Counted from the stretch's first letter, positions 1 through 8,692 are shown. The stretch: 37,754 bases of DNA from Nemertoderma westbladi (GCA_032718475.1 JAUCBJ010007413.1:1-37754); one strand, 5' to 3'. Program-made: numbers and translations. Notes: generated by a model from the sequence alone, not told the origin.

Positions 1-300
1 ATTGAAAACCTACTAAATCTAGCCAACACTGCCACACTATTGGTTTTTAGAAAACGAAAAATTTTGTAATTTTGTCCTGGGACTACTTTTATTTTTCATC
101 AAAATTATGATTCCCTGCTTATGAAATTTTAACTTTTTAAGGATTGGTAGTGTTCATCTATAGTTGTTTCACCAACAGCCCAAATTTTGTAGGATTTCAT
201 TGGACGATTACAAAAATATAGTGGGTGGGCCGAATCGCCCCCCCCCCCCCCCCCCCCACTCAGTGGTGCTAATGGTCAAAACACCCCAGTGGTAATAGGG
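1..300. mobile_element. End of a TTAA-inserted (piggyBac-like) element, partial
   Basis: The sequence ends in ...GGTAATAGGG immediately before TTAA at 301-304, and the retrotransposon resumes at that TTAA. The second copy of the same retrotransposon has the uninterrupted sequence ...GTCCTTTAAGATGCG at 37626-37640, so this copy was split exactly at a TTAA. Insertion into TTAA and a terminus reading CCC inward are hallmarks of piggyBac-type transposons. The inferred terminus on the minus strand begins CCCTATTACCACTGGGG. The other end and any transposase lie outside the window, so only about 300 bp is visible. A 20-C run sits at 238-257. Simple loss of the retrotransposon 3' end at a TTAA by chance is the alternative. 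Confidence 0.5.
238..257. repeat. Poly-C tract, 20 C
   Basis: Uninterrupted run of C inside the TTAA-type element end. The length may be unreliable because such runs are hard to sequence. Confidence 0.9.
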
Positions 301-1600
301 TTAAGATGCGTCTCAAGAAAGTCATGGGCTGTCCACCATGCTTATTCACTCCATGAGGCTGCCAAAGTACACGATTATGCACTGGCTGGTCCTCACGGCG
401 AAAGCAATGTCCTGCAAAGTGGAGGCGATTTTGTTCTAGTGTCAAGCTTGGGGGAACCAATGAGACACCTCCAATGTTATATAGTGTCTGGTTGGAGATG
501 TGTGCATTGTACTTGACACAATGAACCCGGCGTAGCATTCTTGTGAATGTGCCATCCAGAGATTTGGTGTCCTCAGCAGTTACAGCCCAGCATGGACACC
601 CATAGAGGATTACTGGAACTACTGCTGCTATAGATAATCGGACCTTAAGTTTCCAATTAATTCTCGGTGATTTCCAAATCCTGGAAAGCCTATTCAAGGC
701 TGCCCATGCCTTTCCCTTACGTATTCAAAGGTCCTCTCCTGACTTCCAGATCCATGATCCCAGGTAACAGAAGTCGTCCACATGCTCAAGCATACCATCC
801 TTTGAGGTTATGCTCATCCGATCAGAGACTTGCTGAGGACTTTCAAAGTTAACTGTCAGAATTTTGGTCTTTCTGGAGTTAATAAACAGACCAACACTAG
901 AAGCAGCATGTTATAATGAGCTGAGGAGCCATTGGGCTCCCTCTAGTGATTCTGAGAGTACTCCTAAGTCATCAGCAAAGTCTAGATCAGTTAGGTGGTA
1001 CTTGGCAGGATTTCCTTGACTTCTGGAGCCAGTAGGTGGAGTTATCATCACCCCATCATCATTATGATGATCTAAGGACATGCTTAGAACATAGTCAACC
1101 ACAATTATGAACAAGAATGGTGCATGTGTATCTCCCTGGAGGACGCCCCCCATAACACTTCAAATGGATCTGTGTCACCGTCAACAGTAGACACAAATGT
1201 TGTGGAACCATCGTATACTGATCTGATTGCTGCAATAATTTCATCAGGAATCCAATATAATGAAAGTATGCTGAGCATGTGTGAGCGAGAGACTGAATCA
1301 AAGGCCTTGAAGAAGTCAACAAGGATAACAGCCAGATGCCTGTCTTTCTTTTTTGATAACTCTTCAATTATCCGTCTAAGTGCCAAAATGGGCTCCATGG
1401 TCCCATGACCTTTACGTAACCCATTCTGATTTCCACGGAGTCTGACGGTCTCTCAATGGGATCCCTGATGCGATTTAATAGAATTCTATTGTATAGCTTT
1501 GCAGCAATCGAGATCAATGAGATTCCCCAAAAAGAACGCCACAATAAGGTGGTGATCACTGGAGAAGGGTCGAAGTGTAAATGCATTGCAGTCTTGTATA
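301..1600 (-). pseudogene. Non-LTR retrotransposon reverse transcriptase remnant, copy 1
   Basis: Minus-strand fragments in several frames make up a non-LTR reverse transcriptase in the right order. A fingers motif GISLISIAAKLYNRILLNRI lies near 1560-1470. Palm motif A ILVDFFKAFDSVSR lies near 1330-1280. Motif B GVLQGDTHAPFLFI lies near 1150-1100. Motif C is FADD near 980-970. The thumb and C-terminus follow, with RIWKSPRINWKLK and the ILYGCPCW stretch near 700-580. The C-terminal reading frame runs off into the adjoining TTAA-type element at 301, giving a false fusion tail. Frameshifts separate the pieces near 1600, 1370, 1120 and 850, so it is dead. The motifs suggest an RTE/CR1-like lineage but I cannot place the clade. 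The first 124 bases match the copy at the right edge of the window with about two differences. Confidence 0.85.
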
Positions 1601-1757
1601 GAGCTCCTGTATTTCCTACGAAACAGATACAAATCAGAATTATGATGTACTGACTCCAACAATGTTGGCATTACATTGTGCCAACAGATTCAAATACAAA
1701 TAAATCCTGAATACAAATAATTCAAAGTGGTTCGTGTATCTGCTGACACTATCAGCT

Positions 1758-1985
1758 TAATGCATACTGATACGGAACACTGACTCTGCGCTGCCCCCCC
1801 CCCCCCCCCCCCCCCCCTCCTTCTTCTGCCCTTCTCAATTCCTAGATCCATCACTGCATTGTCAGATTGTTTGGACTAATGCATACTGATATGGAACACT
1901 GACTCTGTGTTGCGCCCCCCACCCCCTCCTTCTTCTGCCCTTCTCAATTCCTAGATCCATCACTGCATTGTCAGATTGTTTGGAC
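1758..1985. repeat. Tandem duplication of a ~115-bp unit
   Basis: Two direct copies, 1758-1876 and 1877-1985, both start TAATGCATACTGATA and end AGATTGTTTGGAC. Their main difference is the length of an internal C run: 24 C at 1794-1817 in the first copy, broken in the second. No coding content. Confidence 0.9.
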
Positions 1986-2033
1986 TGCCGAGGATATACT
2001 ACAGGCTTACTGTCTATGTGTAGAGTATTTTTA

Positions 2034-2157
2034 ATATATCCTGATCGGGATATATTGCCTTATAAGGGTATATCCCGATCGGATATATTACTTACCTTAT
2101 AAGGGTATATCCCGATCGGGATATATTACCTTATAAGGGTATATCCCGATCGGGATA
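2034..2157. repeat. Palindromic tandem satellite (TATCCCGATCGGGATA core)
   Basis: Four units of about 34 bp contain the 16-bp perfect palindrome TATCCCGATCGGGATA or a near variant, separated by ATTACCTTATAAGGG-type linkers. The linker CCTTATAAGG is itself palindromic. One unit has lost a base pair of the palindrome near 2083. A cruciform or a dimeric protein-binding array is possible, but nothing here shows a function. Confidence 0.85.
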
Positions 2158-2205
2158 GGGAACCCTACTGCTTGTACCATCAACTCAAGACAGGGATGCA
2201 GGGTA

Positions 2206-2231
2206 GGGGGGGGGGGGGGGGGGGGGGGGGG
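2206..2231. repeat. Poly-G tract, 26 G
   Basis: Uninterrupted G run following AGGGTA. No gene nearby. Confidence 0.9.
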
Positions 2232-2445
2232 ATATGTTTCATTACATACATTTTTCATTCATTACATACACTACAGTATGCACTTGCAGTATTACTGTAT
2301 ATATAACAGCCTACAGGTACTGTTGTACAGTATGTAAAACACTAACAGGCAGATTTGATATTTTATGTTTTATAAAAGCAAAAGGTGCAGCTTTGAAGAG
2401 CTGGCGTAAGATTTTTCGCCTGGCACAGCATTTTGCATTGCATAT

Positions 2446-2540
2446 GCACAGAGCCAGCGCAGGATTTTTGCACCCGGCGTGGTTTTGCACAGAGCCAGCA
2501 CAGGAGTTTTTGCACCCAGCGTGGTTTTGCACAGAGGCCT
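2446..2540. repeat. 41-42-bp tandem repeat, ~2.3 units
   Basis: Units 2446-2486 and 2487-2528 both begin GCACAGAGCCAGC and end GGCGTGGTTTT or AGCGTGGTTTT. A third unit starts at 2529 and is cut short. The unit is open in several frames, which explains the repetitive peptides predicted here on both strands. I do not regard them as genes. Confidence 0.85.
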
Positions 2541-2623
2541 CCTTTTCAACAGGACTGCCAGTACGGGTCCTACTAAAAACCGCAAGAACCGCAATTTATC
2601 ACAACTGGTTGTTATTTTCAAGC

Positions 2624-2800
2624 AGACGCATGGTCTAGTGGATAGTGGTGACATTCCTGGGCTTCCGAGGAGGCTCTGGTTCGATCCCTTGACCAGGCAA
2701 TTAGGGCTCGATCTGAGTTTGGATTTGGCTGGAGCCAGATTCTGGACAATTTGGATGGAGCCGGAGTCCGAGTTTTTCAAAAATGTGAAACATTTAATTA
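2624..2800 (+). mobile_element. tRNA-derived SINE-like unit
   Basis: The stretch from about 2624 looks like a tRNA-derived head. It has an A-box-like TGGTCTAGTGG at 2630-2640 and a B-box-like GGTTCGATCCC near 2679-2689, at normal spacing for an internal RNA polymerase III promoter. The T arm does not pair properly beyond two GC pairs and the acceptor stem is not convincing, so it is not a working tRNA gene. The head resembles the TGGTCTAG start of tRNA-Glu-like sequences. It is followed by a GC-richer body to about 2790 and then by A/T-rich sequence. A decayed SINE is the best reading. Confidence 0.5.
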
Positions 2801-2933
2801 TTTATTTAAAAAATTAAGTACTGAAACCAGGGTTACTTTGAATTGAGAGGTTACTGAACTTTGAACATTGCGTTTTTTTACTTACCAGTTACCAGGCCTA
2901 TAAATCTGTATTAGTACACCTTTATTAGGCATA

Positions 2934-4249
2934 TGGCTGTTGAAGAACGATTGCAAATTGCAGCAAGAAACGTTCAATCAGGGCAAATGACATATAGAAA
3001 AACCCATGAACTCTTACAAAATTCCAATGGGAACGCTTTCAATAAGGTTATAAACATCTCCATAATGGAAAACCTGGTCACACACCCTTCTACTAAGCCA
3101 GGATGAAGGAAGAGTCAAAATTTGTAACCGTTGTCTGTCAAATGTCGGAGTGGGGATTTCCTGTGACTAAAGAAGACATATCATATCTCATCAAGGGATA
3201 TTTAGATAAATTGGATACCTACCGAGGATTTACAAATAATCTTCCAGGAAATGACTTTATGGATGGGTTTATTTCCCGTCATAATTTGATATATCGAGTT
3301 GCCGGAAATTTTAAAGTCATTCATGCATGTATAACACCAGAAGAGATAAATGCATATTTTGCCCAATTACTAATTGAGAATAACTAATTACTAATTACCA
3401 ATTACTAATGGAGAATTATCCATCCATTATGTTTTGTGGGGCTGCTACAGGGAAAATGTTGCCAATGATGGTAGTCTACAAGGCCACCAGAATATGTATG
3501 AAGGTTGGAGAACTGGTGGCCCACCAAATGCCATCTATTCTTCTACATTGAGTGGTTGGTTCAATATTAAAACCTTTATTGAATGGTTTGAGGATGATTT
3601 TGTTAATTCCACGAAGGACATCATCGGTAAGAAGTTTCTTATCATGGATAATCTCTCTTGCCACTTCACTTTGTATATTGTGGAAAGGATACTTAGCAAA
3701 TATCAGATATTTAGCAAATAACATTCAATTGGTCCCTATAATCCCCAATTGTACACACCTCCTTTAACCATTAGATGTTGCTTTCTTCAGGCCACTTAGA
3801 GTTCTTTGGCGTTCGATACTAAATAAATGGAGAAGTGAAAGCCGTTCCAATTGGACAATCCCAAAACCACAATTCCCCTCACTGCTGTTACGTTTAATTA
3901 ATGGTTTAGTTCACAGGGAAACGAACTTGGTCAATGGTTTTAGAGCTTCTGGAATATTTCTTGTAATCACAAGAGGTTCTCTTCTGCAACAAAATCGGGG
4001 TCAGGATGGATCAGCTGTACGAAAACCGAGAGGAAAGAAGCTTACACCTGGGATAGCAGCAGCCAGCAGCAGCAAATAAGTGTTTCAGTTGCTGAGGGAA
4101 ATGGGATGAGTACGGAACAGTCAACTGGGTCCAGTGCATGAATGCGACAAATGGTTTTGTGGTTTCTGTGCTGGAGATTTTGATGAAGGTGAATTTATTT
4201 GTGAGAACTGTAACTTTGATGTAACTGTAACTGTAGAAAGGAACTTTTG
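2934..4249 (+). pseudogene. pogo/Tigger/Jerky-like DDE transposase, decayed
   Basis: The order of domains matches the pogo branch of Tc1/mariner transposases. A psq/CENP-B-type start at 2934 carries YRKTHELLQ and a proline-rich THPSTKPG linker. A second DNA-binding segment follows at 3103-3387 (GFPVTKEDISYL, FISRHNL). The DDE_1-type catalytic region is at 3434-3830, with NMYEGWRTGGPPNAIYSS, LIMDNLSCHF (a catalytic Asp position) and NCTHLL followed by PLRVLWRSILNKW in another frame. The segment that should hold the first catalytic Asp, between about 3387 and 3434, is missing. Near 4140-4249 a Cys-rich tail reads CDKWFCGFC...FICENC, a PHD- or zinc-ribbon-like pattern. There are frameshifts near 3100, 3480, 3720 and later. 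I found no terminal inverted repeats. Confidence 0.8.
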
Positions 4250-4422
4250 ATTAAACTTATGATTGAAATTGTCTATATGTATTACAATTATGCACAATAT
4301 GTAACATTAAATATTAGATAATGACAAGCAAAAAAATGGGGCAATTTATTATAACTAATTGTAATTTGATTATATAAAATATTAGATAATATACAACTAA
4401 TAGTGCTACCTCTTCCTTATGA

Positions 4423-4735
4423 GTTTTTATAAACCAGGATTTGAATGTTTTATATTTTGTCAATTTAATTTGTAATATAAAATTTAGGGATTTTTTTTAA
4501 CAGTTTTATTAATTAACAGATGTACTGTTCAATGTATTCGTATTGTATATTAGCAATACAATTAGTTTTTATAAACCAGGATTTGAATGTTTTATATTTT
4601 GTCAATTTAATTTGTAATATAAAATTTAGGGATTTTTTTACCAGTTTTCTTAATTAACAGATGTACACTGTACAGTATTGTATATTAGCAATACAATAAT
4701 GTGCATGTGTTTTTATAAATTGGGATTTTAATGTT
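4423..4735. repeat. 142-bp tandem duplication plus partial third unit
   Basis: Copies at 4423-4564 and 4565-4701 both begin GTTTTTATAAACCAGGATTT and end TATATTAGCAATACAAT. A third, diverged start (GTTTTTATAAATTGGGATTT) is at 4709-4735. AT-rich and noncoding. The 4250-4422 sequence before it also holds nothing I recognise. Confidence 0.9.
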
Positions 4736-4740
4736 TTTAT

Positions 4741-5204
4741 GGCTCATCGCAAAGAAATTGCAATAACAAGTAAGCCCAAAGTCTCTATTGTGGCTGCAGA
4801 CATTAATAACATTTTAATATTGCCCAGCACACCTATCTGAAAATAATCAAATGTTAGTTATCAGAGGTAGATTCTCCTTGATGTAGGTTATATAGTTTGA
4901 TCTTGAATAAGTGCACTGTCCATCCAGTTGTGTTGTATTGTAGAACATCTGAGTCACAGACTTTGGAAGTAAAGTCATTTGTGTATTGAAGTTCTGTAAC
5001 ACAACATGATACAGATTTTGTTTATGTTATTCAAGATCGAACTACAACTTACATCAAGGAGCATTTACACCCTGATAACTAACATTGAGTATTTTTCAGA
5101 TGGGTGTGCTGGGCAATATAAAAAATTAAAACATGTTATAAGTGTGTGCAGCCACAATAGAGACATTGGGCTTACTTATGATTGGAATTTCTTTGCCATG
5201 AGCC
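4741..5204. repeat. Long imperfect inverted repeat (fold-back), arms ~215 bp
   Basis: The left arm from 4741 (GGCTCATCGCAAAGAAATTG) is the reverse complement, at roughly 85% by eye, of sequence ending at 5204 (CTTTGCCATGAGCC). Pairing continues inward through GCCCAGCACAC at about 4826 against GTGTGCTGGGC near 5104, and ATCTTGAATAA at 4900-4910 against TTATTCAAGAT. It weakens towards a centre at about 4956-4989. The right arm carries the plus-strand coding remnant that follows, so the left arm is a degraded inverted copy of part of that exon. Confidence 0.85.
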
Positions 5205-5557
5205 ACAGTAAGTCTGCTGTGAATGGTTTGGTGGAACTGTCAACGGATCAAGATATTGTACCCAGCGAATTACATAAACCAATGGAGTACGTTGCTTGCC
5301 AGTATGACAATTCTTGGTGGATTGGTCTAATTCAAGAAGTTAGTGAAGAAGAGATGGACTATTGTATTGCCTTTATGCACCTTCATAGTCCAGGTCCATC
5401 TAACTCATTTTATTGGCCAAACTATGTGGATTCATGTTGGGTGCCACGTAAGAAAATAATAACAATTGTATCTGCACCCTTTACTAGTAATGGAAGAATA
5501 TACACTTTATCCAAAGAGGATCATTATCAAATAAACTTAAAGCTAAGAAACTGGTGA
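5006..5557 (+). CDS. Partial, repetitive invertebrate protein with SDGCAGQYK motif
   Basis: This plus-strand frame of 183 codons has two recognisable parts. The first has YFSDGCAGQYKKLKHVISVC and NFFAMSHSKSAVNGL. These match the SDGxxxQYKN and FFATSHGK pattern of a large, repeated family of uncharacterised invertebrate proteins that often looks transposon-associated. The second, from about residue 90, has YVACQYDNSWWIGLIQEV, PNYVDSCWVP and a YTLSKED ending, which I recall as the usual C-terminal domain of the same family. The frame ends with a natural-looking stop. The upstream part of the family is missing. The predicted start at 5006 lies inside the fold-back arm and is probably not a real start. 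I assign no biochemical function. Confidence 0.55.
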   Translation: MIQILFMLFKIELQLTSRSIYTLITNIEYFSDGCAGQYKKLKHVISVCSHNRDIGLTYDWNFFAMSHSKSAVNGLVELSTDQDIVPSELHKPMEYVACQYDNSWWIGLIQEVSEEEMDYCIAFMHLHSPGPSNSFYWPNYVDSCWVPRKKIITIVSAPFTSNGRIYTLSKEDHYQINLKLRNW

Positions 5558-5663
5558 TTTATAATCACTATAATATTGAACTCATTGAAATTGTATATTA
5601 GTGAGGAGACTATTAGTGGTTATCATCTAATCTGCCTGGTATATTTAATCTATATCGGTATAT

Positions 5664-5686
5664 TGTAAATTATATATATATATATA
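5664..5686. repeat. (TA)n microsatellite
   Basis: About eleven TA units in AT-rich sequence following the coding remnant. Confidence 0.85.
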
Positions 5687-5766
5687 TCACCATCCGACAT
5701 TGGTGGCCATGGCCATATACACTATTTAATGGGATTAATACACATTCAGTTTTTTCTAAATTCTAG

Positions 5767-6085
5767 TGATGATTTTTGGGGTGTCAGGAAGCTATGAACT
5801 ATATTTCAAGTGGCCCTCACTTGATCCAGAGAACAACCCAAAGTCGTGACACCACTACACGAAGGTCATTTTGGGTCAAAAACTGAACATGATTTTTCCC
5901 TTGAACCCAACATATTTTTTGGCCCTTCCAAGATTACATTTTTATGCAAAATCTGATGTTTTAGGGGGTCAGAGAGCTATGTAGTGTATTTAAATTGGTC
6001 TTCACTTGATCTAGACACCATTCAAAATTCACGAAACCTCTACGCGAAGGGCATTTAGGGTCAAAAATTAATCTGATTTTTCTTG
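5767..6085. repeat. Diverged direct repeat, ~140-bp units 185 bp apart
   Basis: 5767-5905 and 5952-6085 share the order GATGATTTT or GATGTTTTAG, GTCAG-AAGCTATG or GAGAGCTATG, CTTCACTTGATC, ACACGAAGG or ACGCGAAGGGC, and GGGTCAAAAA. They are old copies of one noncoding unit. The whole 5560-6110 stretch has no gene. Confidence 0.75.
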
Positions 6086-6109
6086 AATTAAGTGGAATTT
6101 ATTTAGGGA

Positions 6110-6538
6110 AACGCAATGAGAGTATAACGGTAACAGCAAGCGCGATAATATTTAACTTCCTATTAATATATTAAAAGTATGTAAATACAATGAAATAATA
6201 TGCATACATTCTAAAAGTTTCGATTTTTACACAAAATCATCATCAGTAATAATGTAAAAAATTTAACCTATATATTGCATTCTGCAAGGTTTGAATTTAT
6301 AAGGTTGGCGCCAAAAAATACATAATAAAAAGACACTACTGTATAAATCGCCTAAAAAACTGTAAAAATATTTACTTAGTTATTGAAAGGGTTGCGGGAG
6401 CTAATATGTAGTAAATGTAAAAATCTAAAATTAATACGATCGGTCGGTATGTATGAGTTACAAATCTGTGTATAGGTTCATGTTATTGATGTGTGCGTTG
6501 TGGATAAAACATACTGTATCTATATTAGTGTGTGATTG
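6110..6538 (-). other. 3' noncoding part of the Penelope-like element
   Basis: AT-rich sequence lies directly downstream, on the minus strand, of the GIY-YIG frame ending at 6539. It contains the hammerhead-like motif at 6217-6246. The true 3' end of the element is not visible. I placed it near the change in sequence character at about 6110. Confidence 0.4.
6217..6246 (-). ncRNA. Hammerhead-ribozyme-like core in Penelope-like 3' region
   Basis: On the minus strand, CTGATGA (6246-6240) is followed after one T by GATTTT (6238-6233), a five-base loop, AAAATC (6227-6222) and GAAAC (6221-6217). This is the conserved hammerhead order of CUGANGA, six-base-pair stem II and GAAA. A GTA triplet near 6207-6205 could close a two-base-pair stem III and provide the cleavage site. 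Stem I pairing is weak. Penelope-like elements are known to carry minimal hammerhead motifs of this kind with very short stem III, and this copy sits in the expected 3' noncoding position. Activity is doubtful because of the weak stem I. Confidence 0.5.
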
Positions 6539-7192
6539 TTAAAGTTCCAGAGATATCGATTTAACTTTAGTATTTAAAGTGGGTTTCACCTCGCGAATTA
6601 GTAGGGCTTCTTTGATTAGAGAGTCAAATTGTGTGTTAGAAGAAGCAAGTATAGTAAAGTTTTTAGTATCAGTTGGGTGGTCCTCAGTAAGTGAATGTTC
6701 TAGAATGGCTGAGTAATTAACTGGGTTTACACACTTGCCAGTTAGAGGAGATGTTGCCGTATGTTCACCTATGCGGGCACAAAAGTGTTGGGTGGCTTCA
6801 CTGACATAGGAAGCTGGGTAGCTTCCACATTTGTATAAATAAAGTATATTGGGCCACAAGTGAGTCGGCATCTTATCCTTAGCTGAAAACATGACGAATC
6901 CTAAACGCTGGTTTAAACACTACTTTAAGATATGCGTAGGGAAGGGAGATTTTAAATAGTTTGAGGAGTCGATTTTTAATGAGTACGTTCATGCCAGTGA
7001 AGGGTTGTACGATTATGAATGGGAGTTTGTTGCAAGTTTGTGTGGGAGGTTTATTGTTGTTCATTTTATTTAGTAATTGTTCAGTGGCGTTCAGTTGAGT
7101 ATACTCTTTGGATAACCATTGCTTAATAACGTCTTGTGTAATTCTAAAAGGTTTCTGTGGAAAATTAACATGTTTGTACAAAAACATACATG
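6539..7192 (-). pseudogene. Penelope-like element: RT end, linker and GIY-YIG endonuclease
   Basis: The upstream frame, about 7192-6879, ends with LPFIIVQPFTG and a lysine-rich LKLFKISLPYAYLKVVFKP. This corresponds to the linker after the reverse transcriptase in Penelope-like retroelements. A frameshift at about 6890 passes to 6892-6539, which holds the GIY-YIG endonuclease: ILYLYKCGSYPASYVSEAT, RIGEHTA, the SAILEHS helix, FTILASSN and a KPTLNTK end. Two key positions are altered. The second Cys of the usual CGxC pair is Tyr, and the Gly of YVGET is Ser. The reverse transcriptase core is absent, so the insertion is 5'-truncated. Its 5' edge joins the DUF5641 end of the BEL/Pao element in the same frame. 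Confidence 0.85.
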
Positions 7193-7484
7193 CTAAAATG
7201 GCAGCATTTCGTGTGGGCCTGGATGGGATGACCCTCCTTGAATCAGGTTGACTATTAACTGCACCAGATTTGCTAATACTACCATGTCTTTCACTCACAC
7301 ATGGTTGACTACATTCAAATGGATAAAGTTTCTTGATGGGACTTGTCAATTTCCCACTCTTAGTCCTCAAAGTAACTGATCTTACCCACCCATCGCTTCC
7401 AGTGTGAAGTTCAATTAACTTACCCATGAGCCATTGACTTCTTGGTAATTTACTATGGATTAATACAAAGTCTCCTACTTTCAC
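7193..7484 (-). pseudogene. BEL/Pao 1 DUF5641 C-terminal domain
   Basis: The sequence MKVGDFVLIHSKLPRSQW, GKLIELHTGSDGWVRSV and SPIKKLYPFE is the DUF5641 domain that ends BEL/Pao integrases. It is followed by a low-complexity tail and RPTRNAAILA, a usual end of these polyproteins. The open frame then continues without a stop into Penelope-like sequence as far as 6879, making an in-frame chimera of 201 codons. The junction is near residue 97 but cannot be fixed to the base. Confidence 0.85.
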
Positions 7485-7550
7485 TATGTCATTGGGATCA
7501 TTTTAATTCCAATGATAATGTTCTCTTAGAGCTGTAACAACTTCATGAGA

Positions 7551-8558
7551 TCATCTGGACCAATAGTCATCTAACAATTTACGAATCCTGTCTTGTCGAC
7601 GAACTAAGTCATCATGGGTTCCGAAGTCAGGGTCATTCCAAACATCCTCATCAGTAGTAGTGCCAGGTAAGGTTGTAATGCGATGTCCTAACGTGATCAT
7701 CAATGGGGTCAATGGTTCAGGGTCATCACGACTTGAGGACGTAACATACATTAAAGGTCTATCATTCATAATGGCCTCAACCTCCGTTACGAATGTGCAA
7801 AGCTCTTCTAAGGTCTACAATGATCTACCTAATATTTTCTTTATAAGAATCTTCATTATACCTATCAACCGCTCCCTTATACCTCCAATCCAAGGGGTTG
7901 CCGGAATTTTCTCCCATTTAATTCTATGGGACAACAAAAAACTCTACACCTGGATCATCTTTCACATGTTGTAGAAAATCAGCAGTGGAAGTAAAGATGG
8001 AAAAATTATCAATAAATATCTTCTCAGGGCAACCCCATCTACTGACAAATCACTTTAAAGCTAATAAGAAAGCCTCTAAGCTGTTTTGTCTTGTCTTGAA
8101 TGACTTCCAAGTTCACTGCCCTTGCAGCAGCACACATGAAAAGGGCAATATAAGCCTTACTGTCAATATCACTATCCCATGTCATTAAGTAGCCTGTAAT
8201 AAATAATAAGGTAAAGGTGGAGGTGGGGGGAGGTTGATAATGTGGACCTCACACCTTTTTACACACTGCACACGAGCGACACACTGAAATAACTCTGTCA
8301 TATTGATGGAATCCATCATTTTTGTCTCAAATGCACAATAGTATCACTCACACCTGTATGCTTAATAAGTTCATGTGAATGAAGAATTATTAAATTTGTG
8401 AAATAATGTCGAGTGGGTAATAAAATAGGTTGAATAGTATCTATTGGTAACCCAGAATGTTGCATGCGCCCAGAGCTACGTATAACACCATCTACCAATA
8501 CTAATCGTAATTGATGAACAATATGTGGTACACAACCTTTCTTATTTGATAAATCCAA
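7551..8558 (-). pseudogene. BEL/Pao 1 integrase (H2C2 region and catalytic core)
   Basis: 8558-8316 encodes the segment before the zinc-binding region: DGVIRSSGRMQHSGLP, ILLPTRHYFTNLII and a TIVHLRQK end. Between 8315 and 7770 the core survives only in shifting frames. Visible pieces are SVCKKV followed by a proline run, then FVSRWGCPEKIFIDNF (second Asp region), then WIGGIRERLIG (the catalytic Glu region). 7769-7551 is the integrase tail with MNDRPLMYV and PLTPLMITLGHRI. Stops and frameshifts are frequent, so this is a dead copy. Reading frames on the opposite strand in this stretch are shadows. Confidence 0.8.
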
Positions 8559-8692
8559 TAATACATTTGAGTAAAATTAATACTGAATCTGCTTGGCTAG
8601 CCATATCTCAGCAAACTCAATTTCAATAACGTGTAATCCAAATATAGTCAATATAGTAGTTACATTACTTGTACTATTATTAGTCCTGTCCT

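Noticed and set aside
2624-2695. Functional tRNA gene
   Set aside because: A-box and B-box are present but the T arm and acceptor stem do not pair, and there is no clean anticodon arm.
2234-2817. Open frames on both strands around 2234-2817
   Set aside because: They cross a tandem repeat and a SINE-like unit. The peptides repeat with the DNA and show no domain.
6300-6538. 3' LTR of BEL/Pao 1 beyond the Penelope-like insertion
   Set aside because: No match to sequence upstream of the gag at 14350 and no paired ends were found.
7660-8188. Plus-strand open frames at 7660-7974 and 7985-8188
   Set aside because: They are antisense to the decayed BEL/Pao integrase, which explains their composition.
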